A stretch of 64,000 nucleotides of DNA, taken from the NCBI GenBank assembly GCA_044464225.1, contig JBIQLN010000013.1, forward strand, positions 36,561 through 100,560. The letters are read 5' to 3'. The position numbers and the translations under genes are program-made. The notes beneath the pieces are model-generated. The model was not told the DNA's origin. It did not search any database and worked only from the letters and a program-made list of their open reading frames with translations. Every line of letters starts with the position of its first letter. The stretch's first letter is position 1. This DNA is from 66-474 sp044464225. GTDB taxonomy: Bacteria; Pseudomonadota; Gammaproteobacteria; Xanthomonadales; Rhodanobacteraceae. Of the stretch, positions 25,599 through 32,916 are shown piece after piece.

Positions 25599-27206
25599 TC
25601 AGTCGAGTTCCACCCTCGCCAGGCGCATCAATTTCGATTCCAATCCGCCGTCCAGCTTCCGTGGGCTTTGCGCCAGCCGCGACATGAAAAGCAATGCCTT
25701 TTCCATCTTCTTCTGATTTCCATCGCGGATGCACATCCACAAATAGTGCCTGAAGGCCAGCTGGTGGATGAGCCCGCCCTCGTCCACGGTGTTGGGAATC
25801 GCGACTATGCCGCCACTGACGGGGTCGGGGGTTCGCCAGTCGTTGCCGTAATTGTGTTCCAGGAACCGTTCCGCAGGATCGGGAACGCACACGTCCACCC
25901 CGTACACACGCCTCGATGTCGTCTCGAAAACCGGATATTGACGCTCGAGCGCATAGCCGAAATCGCTTTCTATGAAGTGGCCAAAGCCATTGCCCCGCGT
26001 GAAAAAGGTGAACACGTCCACCTGGATGCCGGTCTTGGCATGGAAGACCTTTTGCTGCAGGGTCTTTTCCTTCTTCAGGTCGTTCGTGCGGGTGACGAAA
26101 TCGGCACTCTTCGACAGCAATTCTGCCAGCTCGTATTGCGCCTCCCAGCCATGCACGCCGAAGTCGAGGTCGTCATCGTGCGGCAAGAGGCGGCCCTCGC
26201 GGACAATCCCGAGGAGGGTGCCGCTAATTGCGAAACACTTGATCGAACTTCCGCGCAGGACGCGTACGAAATCAACGAGCACCGCCGACCCGCGATCGTC
26301 GAATGCGGAACGCAGCGCCTTGCGGGCAAGCGTTTCCTGGTGCCTCTGGCGCATCAGTTGAATGGTGCCTGGCAGCGATCGATCGGAGGTTTTCTCGGCG
26401 AGCCAGGCATCGAGCGCGTCGATGGCCATCTCGTACTTGCCCAGATGACTGTGCGCCATGGCCGCCAGCACCCGTGCCCGCGTCCTGTCCACGGGCACCG
26501 TCACCATGCGCGCGGCTTCGAGTGCAGAGCGGAATTCCCCGCAACCCTGGAACACCTCCATGGCCTGGAGCGCAAGCAGGCTGCGCGGTGGCTCGCAGAC
26601 CCGATTCTGCGGAAGCTGGCCGGCGACGAGGCTGAGGCTGCGCGCGAAGTCGGCATCGAACGTGGGTTGTCCACGCATCTGCTGGCGTCTGTACAGGCCG
26701 TCGGCGATACGAAGCCAGTCCACGGCAGCCATTTTGCGTCCGCGCAGGTAATCCACGATCGCGTAGAGCAGATCGAAGCGCGAAATGTCAAAGGTGAGTT
26801 GGATTGCCGATAGCCATCCCTCCGGCACCCGCGCGCAATGAGCAAGGTGCAAGCTTGCGTTCGCGCCAGCCACCACCGCGGCCACGACCCGCTTGATGGG
26901 CGTCGAATCGGTCAGCGCCTCGAGTTCCGGGGTGGCAGCCCCCTTTTTCAAGCTTTGATACACCGCCAGCCACATGGACCGGTCGTTGGGCTTTGGCAGG
27001 TTGGCCTCGCCCAATGTGGCAAGATAAATGACCGTGGCCACCAGCCGTTGCGCGCGAGCGCTGTCCAGCGTCGCATCGCTGAAGAGCCCTTGCGGTACCG
27101 CCGCCGGCAGATGCGCTTCCAACACGGAATAGTTGCCCTGCTCGATCAGCGCCTGCGCCTCGCAGAGCCATTCGCACGACAGCGCGTTCTGGGCCGATAC
27201 GTTCAT
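25599..27206 (-). CDS. LicD-type phosphotransferase with long N-terminal helical region
   Basis: 535 residues. Residues 1-310 are helical, probably TPR-like (VVAAVVAGANASLHLAHCAR; AMAHSHLGKYEMAIDALDAW). The C-terminal part is a clear LicD domain: CFAISGTLLGIVREGRLLPH followed by DDDLDFG near residue 344, QKVFHAKTGIQVDVFTFF, and the closing YGNDWRTPDP. Compared with the shorter LicD gene (23168), the acidic metal site is the more canonical. It starts at the ATG at 27206, which overlaps the stop of an upstream remnant frame (ATGA). It probably transfers a phospho-alditol or similar group from a CDP donor made by the 21786 gene. Substrate unproven. Confidence 0.85.
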   Translation of the reverse strand: MNVSAQNALSCEWLCEAQALIEQGNYSVLEAHLPAAVPQGLFSDATLDSARAQRLVATVIYLATLGEANLPKPNDRSMWLAVYQSLKKGAATPELEALTDSTPIKRVVAAVVAGANASLHLAHCARVPEGWLSAIQLTFDISRFDLLYAIVDYLRGRKMAAVDWLRIADGLYRRQQMRGQPTFDADFARSLSLVAGQLPQNRVCEPPRSLLALQAMEVFQGCGEFRSALEAARMVTVPVDRTRARVLAAMAHSHLGKYEMAIDALDAWLAEKTSDRSLPGTIQLMRQRHQETLARKALRSAFDDRGSAVLVDFVRVLRGSSIKCFAISGTLLGIVREGRLLPHDDDLDFGVHGWEAQYELAELLSKSADFVTRTNDLKKEKTLQQKVFHAKTGIQVDVFTFFTRGNGFGHFIESDFGYALERQYPVFETTSRRVYGVDVCVPDPAERFLEHNYGNDWRTPDPVSGGIVAIPNTVDEGGLIHQLAFRHYLWMCIRDGNQKKMEKALLFMSRLAQSPRKLDGGLESKLMRLARVELD

Positions 27207-27536
27207 GTGCTTCCTCCACACTGCGATCCGGCGATCGGCGGGCGCGGTCGTGCGCGGAGCGGCGCCACGTTGCACGCCGGGCCGCCCGCACTGCCTGCAT
27301 TTGCCATCGCGCTCGTCAACAGACCCACCATCCGGTTCACTCCTGTGCGCCATTCGATGCCATGCGGCCATTGTTCACGCAGGGCCGCTGCACCCGCTAT
27401 CGCGATGCGCTCGAGCGCGATGCCGAGGCGTCGCCAGTCGCGCCCCGGGCTCGCCTCTCCCTTGCCCATACTGCCACTCGAGGGCAGGCGCCCCCGGTGG
27501 ACGGGTGTCGCCACCGCGACGTGAATCTGCATGCAT
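27203..27536 (-). pseudogene. Remnant of a second FkbM-like gene
   Basis: The first codons (MHADSRRGGDTRPPGAPALE followed by WQYG) match the start of the FkbM-like protein (MNADSLHDGDIRPPETPTFE followed by WQYE). After about 75 bp the frames shift and similarity to that protein is lost. A shifted frame from about 27465 stays open to 27203, where its stop overlaps the next start by ATGA, as at the other junctions of this cluster. So either the decayed gene kept its coupled 3' end, or the shifted frame encodes a short protein of about 88 residues that I do not recognise. Confidence 0.45.
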
Positions 27537-27660
27537 GGCCTGCCGTAGCGTGCGCGCCGAATCCCGGCTCTCGTGTAGCGCAACGATAGACACCCGGCGC
27601 GACCGCGTAACGGTCGAATACACGGTACGCGCTTCGCCTTTTCGATCGATTGCCAGCACC
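27455..27660 (-). repeat. Diverged duplication, copy B: leader and 5' end of the remnant gene
   Basis: Counterpart of 25288-25502. Identity is highest in the leader (GTTACGC, GTCTATCGTTGCG, ACACGAGAGCC) and falls off after the first 25 codons. It presumably supplies the promoter for the LicD gene at 25599-27206. Confidence 0.65.
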
Positions 27661-27756
27661 GACACGGAGCGAGGCCGATGTTGATTCCGTTCTTGAAAAG
27701 CCTGTCGCCGGTCGAGCCGCGGGCGGACCCGGCGGCAACGAGCGTATGGCTCGAAT

Positions 27757-27782
27757 AAAAAAGGCCCCGCGTGTGCGGGGCC
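27757..27782 (-). terminator. Intrinsic terminator of fliC copy 2
   Basis: Minus strand: GGCCCCGC-ACAC-GCGGGGCC followed by six T. It has the same design as the copy 1 terminator but a different stem and loop, because the duplicated block starts inside the distal arm. Confidence 0.8.
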
Positions 27783-27836
27783 TTGAGGACGCCCGGATGG
27801 GCGTGTGGGAGGGGGAGGACCCACCCGGGACGCTTT

Positions 27837-28655
27837 TTAGCGGAGCAGCGAGAGGACCGTCTGGGGGACCTGGTTGGCCTGGGCGAGCACCGAGGTACCG
27901 GCCTGCTGCAGGATCTGCGCGCGGGTCATGTTGGACACTTCCACCGCGTAGTCGGCGTCCTGGATGCGGGACTGTGCGGCCGACAGGTTGGTGGTGGTGG
28001 CGGCGAGGTTGGTGATGGCGGACTGGAAGCGGTTCTGGGCTGCGCCGAGATCCGAACGCATGCCGTCGACCTTGGCGATGGCGGCATCGAGGGTGGCGAG
28101 CGCGTCGCTGGCGACGCCCGTCGAGACGCTGAAGCTGGCGACCGAGAGCGTGGAGGTGCTGACCTTGGAGAGCGCCAGGCTGATGGTTTCGCCGTCGTTG
28201 GCGCCGACCTGGATCTTGATGGTGGCGGCACTGCCGGAGACGTTCAGCACCTTCTTGCCGTTGAAGCTGGTCTGGGTGCCGATGCGGTTGATTTCATCCA
28301 GGCGCTGGGTGATTTCCTTCTGGATGGAAGCCAGGTCCGTGCTGGTGTTGGTGCCGTTGGCGGCCTGCACGGTCAACTGGCGGATGCGCTGCAGGTTGTC
28401 GTTGACCTGACCCAGCGCGCCTTCGGCGGTCTGCGACAGCGAGATGCCGTCGTTGGCGTTGCGCTGGGCCTGGGACAGACCGGTGATCTGCGAGCCCATG
28501 CGGTTGGCGATGGCCTGGCCGGCGGCGTCGTCGGCGGCGGAGTTGATGCGCAGGCCCGACGACAGACGTTCCATCGCGGTCTGCAGGGCGCCCTGTGAGC
28601 GGTTCAGGTTTTGCTGGCCGATCAGAGCGGTAATGTTGGTGTTGATGACTGCCAT
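27837..28655 (-). CDS. fliC: Flagellin FliC, copy 2
   Basis: 272-residue flagellin identical in DNA and protein to the gene at 20608-21426, including ribosome-binding site, leader hairpin (28684-28711) and promoter. The frame stays open upstream to 29054, but the ATG at 28655 is set by the ribosome-binding site and by identity with copy 1. It lies downstream of the divergent chemoreceptor gene and upstream of the modification cluster. Confidence 0.97.
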   Translation of the reverse strand: MAVINTNITALIGQQNLNRSQGALQTAMERLSSGLRINSAADDAAGQAIANRMGSQITGLSQAQRNANDGISLSQTAEGALGQVNDNLQRIRQLTVQAANGTNTSTDLASIQKEITQRLDEINRIGTQTSFNGKKVLNVSGSAATIKIQVGANDGETISLALSKVSTSTLSVASFSVSTGVASDALATLDAAIAKVDGMRSDLGAAQNRFQSAITNLAATTTNLSAAQSRIQDADYAVEVSNMTRAQILQQAGTSVLAQANQVPQTVLSLLR

Positions 28656-28683
28656 GACATTATCCTTTCGTGTGGTGGTTGGA

Positions 28684-28711
28684 TTGAGAGCCGCTCTGCG
28701 GCGTTCCTCAA
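28684..28711 (-). promoter_or_regulatory. Hairpin in the fliC leader (copy 2)
   Basis: Same two-part stem-loop as at 21455-21482, within the identical block. Confidence 0.45.
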
Positions 28712-28771
28712 AAGGTCGGTCCGGGCATCCGCGTCGAGCAGGATCACCACGCTGCCAGCCTTCGTGAATGT

Positions 28772-28798
28772 TTTTCGGCGCAACCGAAGATTTCTTTA
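28772..28798 (-). promoter_or_regulatory. Sigma-28 promoter of fliC copy 2
   Basis: TAAAGAAA-N11-GCCGAAAA, identical to the copy 1 promoter. The identity between the copies ends one base beyond the -35 element. Confidence 0.8.
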
Positions 28799-28799
28799 G

Positions 28800-29217
28800 G
28801 GCACCCGCCACCGACTTTCCGTCATGCCCCCGCGCGAGCTGGATGCCGACGCAAACAGCGCACCGGCGCGCGGCATCGAGGGCGCGCGGCTGCACCCGGT
28901 GAGGCGAGCCGATCGGCTGTTTCGTGTTGGCCGTTCGATGGTTGCTCCGGGTCACGATGCGCCGACCGGATGGCGCCGTTGTCCCGTTCGGCAGGAGGCC
29001 GGCCCGACACGCCGGGATCGCGCCACGGCCGTTGCATGCGTGCCGGGACATCAAAGCGTCGCGCGACCCGACTCAAGATTTTTGCCCTGCGGTCGATATG
29101 GCCAGCGAAGCCGGGTGTGAATCGGATCCGGCCGACAACTTGCATGCAACGCGCACCATGCACGGGCCGAAAGGACGCTGTGCGAATCGCGCACTGCGTC
29201 CGACCGGGGGAAGGCAA
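28800..29217. other. Divergent intergenic region between fliC copy 2 and chemoreceptor 1
   Basis: 418 bp without a convincing gene. It holds a 12-bp perfect palindrome AGCCGATCGGCT (28907-28918) and the chemoreceptor's sigma-28 promoter (29073-29099). A frame in line with the chemoreceptor begins at 28924, but it contains the promoter and has no recognisable sequence. Confidence 0.55.
29073..29099 (+). promoter_or_regulatory. Sigma-28 promoter of chemoreceptor 1
   Basis: TCAAGATT-N11-GTCGATAT, 118 bp before the ATG. Spacing is exact; the -10 has one unusual base (T for C at the second position). Confidence 0.65.
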
Positions 29218-30933
29218 ATGAAGCAATTCATGGCGATTTTCGCAAAGCTGTCGAATCTGTCCGTCAAGGCGCGCCTGATCGGCGTGCTGGGGATGCTCGG
29301 AGCGATGCTGGTCGCAGGCACGTTCGTCAGTCTCGGCACGATGGCCTGGCAGAACGAAGGCATGCGCCGCAGCTACGAGGAAGGCATGACGCCGGTGCAG
29401 TTGATGGGCGAACTGCGTTCCAAGTCGCTGCTGAATTTCACGGTGCTGGGCGAAGCCGCGGGTTCGATCGACAACGCCGACCAGGTGAAACAGAAGGTCG
29501 CCGAGTCGAAGAAGATCGAACAGGACATCGCCGACATCAACAAGCAGCTCGCCGCGATACCGATGGGCAAGGACATTGCCGCCAAGTACAAGGAGTTTCG
29601 CGCGTCGGATGCGGATTACCTGAGCGGCCTCGGCGACATCTACGACGCGCTTGGACAAAGTGACAAGGGCACCAGCGACATGCTGGAAATGCAGGTGCGG
29701 CCCCAGTTGATGATGCGGCTCGACGCACTCAACAAGCTGATGCAGGCGCAGGGTAACGAAGTGAAGCAGATTTATCACGCCCAGGTGCAGCGCTACCAGG
29801 AGGTGCGTACGGCGGTGCTCGTCGCGCTCGTGATCGGACTCCTGATCGCGGCGCTGGTCTCGACCTTGCTGGTGCGCTCGCTGGGCGGCACGCTGAAACA
29901 CCTCGCCGAGGTGGCGTACGCGATCGCCGAAGGCAAACTCGGCCATCGCATCACGGTGCGGCGCCGGGATGAGCTCGGGCAGGTGCTCGATGCGTTCCGG
30001 GTGATGGACGAACGCCTCAGCTCGATCGTGGACGAAGTGCGCCAGGGGTCGGAGGCGGTCAGCAGCGCGGCGCAGCAGATCGCGCATGGCAACGACGGCC
30101 TCAGCCAGCGCACGCAGGAACAGGCGTCCAGCCTCGAAGAGACCGCGTCCTCGATGGAGGAGATGACCTCCACCGTGAAACACAACGCCGACAACGCCAA
30201 TCATGCGAACCAGCTCGCCCGCGGCGCACGCGAACACGCCGAACACGGCGGTGAAGTGGTGCGCGAGGCGGTGGTCGCGATGGCCGAGATCGACGCGTCC
30301 AGCCGCAAGATCGGCGACATCGTGCGCCTCATCCAGGACATCGCTTTCCAGACCAACCTGCTGGCACTGAACGCGGCGGTGGAAGCCGCGCGGGCGGGCG
30401 AGCAGGGCCGCGGTTTCGCGGTGGTCGCGAGCGAGGTGCGCAGCCTCGCTCAGCGCAGCGCCGATGCCGCCACCGAAATCAAGCAACTCATCGCCGAGAG
30501 CGAGGAAAAGGTGCGCACCGGCTCCACGCTGGTCAACCAGTCGGGCGAGGCACTCGCGCAGATCGTGGAAAGCGTCAAGAAGGTCACCGACATCGTGTCC
30601 GAAATCGCATCGGCCAACCAGGAGCAATCGATCGGCATCGACCAGGTCAGCCATGCGGTTGCGCAGATCGAGGAGATGACGCAGCAGAATTCTTCGCTGG
30701 TGGAGGAGGCATCGGTCGCCGCCCGTGCGATGCAGGAACAGGCCGTCAAACTGGCCCGGCAGGTCTGCTTCTTCCGGCATGCCGGCACGCCGGACCAGGT
30801 CGAGCCCGACGCGGGCGAGTGCGAGGCGATTCCGGATGTCGACCGCGCCACCGAAGCCGTGTTTGCCGCGGTTCGAAAGTCCGCGCCGCGTGCGGTCCCG
30901 GCCGAAGACGCGGCCGCCTGGAAGGAATTCTGA
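29218..30933 (+). CDS. Methyl-accepting chemotaxis protein (Tsr/Tar-like) with pentapeptide tail
   Basis: 571-residue inner-membrane chemoreceptor. TM1 is near residues 18-40 (LIGVLGMLGAMLVAGTFVSL), followed by a four-helix-bundle-type periplasmic domain (about 45-190) with no assigned ligand. TM2 is near 200-222 (AVLVALVIGLLIAALVSTLL), then HAMP, then the signalling domain with the invariant hairpin (QTNLLALNAAVEAARAGEQG and RGFAVVASEVRSLAQRSA). It ends in AWKEF, fitting the xWxxF tether for CheR and CheB. I chose the ATG at 29218 because the upstream frame contains the promoter. Monocistronic and late. Confidence 0.93.
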   Translation: MKQFMAIFAKLSNLSVKARLIGVLGMLGAMLVAGTFVSLGTMAWQNEGMRRSYEEGMTPVQLMGELRSKSLLNFTVLGEAAGSIDNADQVKQKVAESKKIEQDIADINKQLAAIPMGKDIAAKYKEFRASDADYLSGLGDIYDALGQSDKGTSDMLEMQVRPQLMMRLDALNKLMQAQGNEVKQIYHAQVQRYQEVRTAVLVALVIGLLIAALVSTLLVRSLGGTLKHLAEVAYAIAEGKLGHRITVRRRDELGQVLDAFRVMDERLSSIVDEVRQGSEAVSSAAQQIAHGNDGLSQRTQEQASSLEETASSMEEMTSTVKHNADNANHANQLARGAREHAEHGGEVVREAVVAMAEIDASSRKIGDIVRLIQDIAFQTNLLALNAAVEAARAGEQGRGFAVVASEVRSLAQRSADAATEIKQLIAESEEKVRTGSTLVNQSGEALAQIVESVKKVTDIVSEIASANQEQSIGIDQVSHAVAQIEEMTQQNSSLVEEASVAARAMQEQAVKLARQVCFFRHAGTPDQVEPDAGECEAIPDVDRATEAVFAAVRKSAPRAVPAEDAAAWKEF

Positions 30934-31298
30934 GGCGCCGCCGCGGCGCCTGGGTCGAGCGCTCCCTTCGCGGCTTCACCCACCTACCAGCCACCCTCTC
31001 CTGTCCATCGGCCCCGATGGGCGGGAGGGGATGGCGTACGCCGCGATCGTGCCCGGCGCTCCATCCGGGTTGCCGCGGTCTCGGGAAAGGTGGCGGGCGG
31101 ATGCCGCCGCAAGATGGATGCCATGCCGCGACGGGTCCTGGTCCATCTCCGTCGGTGGGTGCGTGGAGGGCCGGCCGTCGTCGTGCGCGCAGCACACTGG
31201 GCGGCAGACGCCTGGCCGAAGAACGCAGCATGGCCGGCGCGCGCGCGCGCCGGCACATTCACGGGATCAGGTAGGTGCCCGGAGGGGGCGAAGCGTCG
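30934..31298. other. 365-bp gap after chemoreceptor 1
   Basis: Lies between the 3' ends of two converging genes. I see no gene, no T-tailed hairpin and no repeat here. Confidence 0.5.
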
Positions 31299-31661
31299 TT
31301 ACCAGGCGCGCACGCTGACGATGCTGATCGCGAACGACTGCATTTCCGGGGTGTAGCGGATCAGGCGGCCCAGGTCGAAGCTCACCGACTTGCCGGGCGA
31401 GATGTTGGAGGTGCCGGCCGGCCACGCGCTCTTGCTGGCGACGACATTGCCGCTGGCATCCTTGGCGATGACCTTGAGCTGTGCCGCGGCCGGAGCCGCA
31501 CAACTGTTCACCAGTTCGCCGCTGAGCGCGACGTGCCGGTTCATGGTGCCTCCGGTGATCTCGGTCTTGAAATCCTTTACCGAAAAATCGGTCGCGGAAC
31601 AGGCTGCGTGGGCGCCGAATGGCACGGCGAGAAGCAGGGCCGACGCAATCAGGGTCTTCAT
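31299..31661 (-). CDS. Small secreted protein, FxLYD-like fold, sigma-28 controlled
   Basis: 120 residues with a signal peptide (MKTLIASALLLAVPFGAHAA, cleavage after AHA). The mature part has two cysteines (one right after the cleavage site, one near residue 60) and the pattern of small beta-sandwich FxLYD-type domains: HVALSGELVNSC, QLKVIAKDASGNVVASKSAW, NISPGKSVSFDLGRL. A periplasmic or exported location is expected; the function is unknown. A TAAAGCTG-N12-GCCGATAG promoter lies 47 bp upstream, which puts it in the late flagellar class although no flagellar role is known. Confidence 0.8.
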   Translation of the reverse strand: MKTLIASALLLAVPFGAHAACSATDFSVKDFKTEITGGTMNRHVALSGELVNSCAAPAAAQLKVIAKDASGNVVASKSAWPAGTSNISPGKSVSFDLGRLIRYTPEMQSFAISIVSVRAW

Positions 31662-31707
31662 GGAATTCCTCGTTGGCAATCAGGTCGCCGGGGCGACGTC
31701 GATCGGG

Positions 31708-31735
31708 CTATCGGCCGCATCGCGTGGCAGCTTTA
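31708..31735 (-). promoter_or_regulatory. Sigma-28 promoter of the small secreted protein gene
   Basis: Minus strand TAAAGCTG-N12-GCCGATAG, one base longer spacing than the others but with strong half-sites. Confidence 0.6.
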
Positions 31736-31975
31736 GAGCGCCCCTGCGGATTTGTCGAACCGTTCGCGGTTGGCGCGAGAGCCACCGCACACCGGATATG
31801 GCACCGCATGCCGGTGGCACCTTCGTAACAATTCTTCAGAATCGCCGATCGCCGGATTCGGGGTGCATCGTGACGCCTGCATCGGGACGGGCGCGGCCGT
31901 GAAATGCAGGCGTGGCGTGGCCGTCCGCCATCGCTGCTGCCGCGAATGAGTCCTGCGTCACGCTTGCCGGCCTGC

Positions 31976-32002
31976 TCAAGCTCACTGCCGAATGGCCGAT
32001 AG
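31976..32002 (+). promoter_or_regulatory. Sigma-28 promoter of the motA operon
   Basis: TCAAGCTC-N11-GCCGATAG, 38 bp before the motA GTG. Its position inside the longer open frame argues for the GTG at 32041 as the true motA start. Confidence 0.75.
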
Positions 32003-32040
32003 ATGCAGCAGACAAACCCGGGTGGGGAAGGATCGCAGTT

Positions 32041-32916
32041 GTGTTGACTTTTATCGGACTCGTCGTCGTCATTCTTTCCGTATTCGGGGGCTATGCCATT
32101 TCGGGCGGCGCCCTCGGGCCGCTTTACCAGCCGGCCGAAATCCTCATCATCGTCGGTGCCGCGGTGGGTGCGTTCGTCGCCGCCAACAATGGCAAGGCGA
32201 TCAATGCGACGCTGCGCGCGGCTTCCCGCCTCAAGCACACCAAGAAGTACAACAAGGCGTTGTACATGGACCTGATGTCGCTGCAGTACAAGCTGCTCAC
32301 CAAGATGCGCCGCGAGGGCATGCTGGGTATCGAAAAAGACATCGAAGACCCCGCCAACAGCCCGCTGTTCACCGAGCATCCGCAGATCGCCAGGGATCCC
32401 ATGATCATGGGGTTCCTCACCGATTATCTGCGCCTGATGGCCAGCGGCAGCGTCGATCCGATCGAACTGGACGAGCTGATGACGCACGAGATCGAGGCGA
32501 TGGAACACGACGCGCACGTGCCGGCCGATGCGCTGTTCAAGGTCGGCGATGCGTTGCCGGCCTTCGGCATCGTCGCGGCGGTGATGGGCGTGGTGAAGGC
32601 GCTCGCGTCCGCCGGGGGCGGATCGACGGAAATGGGCGAGATGATCGCGCATGCGCTGGTCGGCACGTTCATGGGCATCCTGCTTGCCTACGGCGTGGTC
32701 AATCCGATCGGCAGCCGCATCGATCGCCAGGTGCGCGAGGCCGTGCGGATGCTCCAGTGCATCCGTGTCACGTTGCTCGCGACCTTGAACGGCTATGCCC
32801 CCCAGCTGGCGCTGGAGTTTGGCCGCAAGGCACTCAATTCCGCCGAGCGCCCGAGCTTCGATGAACTGGAAAGCCACGTTCGCGGCAAGCGGCCGGAAGG
32901 GAGCGAGGCGGCATGA
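32041..32916 (+). CDS. motA: Flagellar motor stator protein MotA
   Basis: Proton-channel stator subunit, 291 residues, with four transmembrane helices (LTFIGLVVVILSVFGGYAIS; LYQPAEILIIVGAAVGAFVA; and the pair near 165-215). The conserved prolines lie in DALPAFGIVAAVMGVVKAL, and the cytoplasmic loop carries charged residues for FliG contact. The GTG start follows GGGGAAGGA at a good distance and lies just behind a sigma-28 promoter. motB follows with an ATGA overlap, then cheA: the motAB-cheAW late operon arrangement. Confidence 0.96.
   Translation: MLTFIGLVVVILSVFGGYAISGGALGPLYQPAEILIIVGAAVGAFVAANNGKAINATLRAASRLKHTKKYNKALYMDLMSLQYKLLTKMRREGMLGIEKDIEDPANSPLFTEHPQIARDPMIMGFLTDYLRLMASGSVDPIELDELMTHEIEAMEHDAHVPADALFKVGDALPAFGIVAAVMGVVKALASAGGGSTEMGEMIAHALVGTFMGILLAYGVVNPIGSRIDRQVREAVRMLQCIRVTLLATLNGYAPQLALEFGRKALNSAERPSFDELESHVRGKRPEGSEAA

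Larger units (their letters stand above)
27778..28799 (-). repeat. 1022-bp direct repeat, copy 2 (fliC with promoter)
   Basis: Gap-free identical copy of 20549-21570, in the same orientation. The 6.2 kb between the copies holds only the modification cluster, so homologous recombination between them would delete that cluster and one flagellin gene. Confidence 0.93.

Noticed and set aside
28907..28918. 12-bp palindrome AGCCGATCGGCT as an operator
   Set aside because: Perfect but short, GC-rich and single; no second copy near another promoter, so chance is likely.
28656..29054. Longer flagellin reading frame upstream of fliC copy 2
   Set aside because: The extension covers the promoter and leader hairpin and is not shared with copy 1, which starts at the matching ATG.
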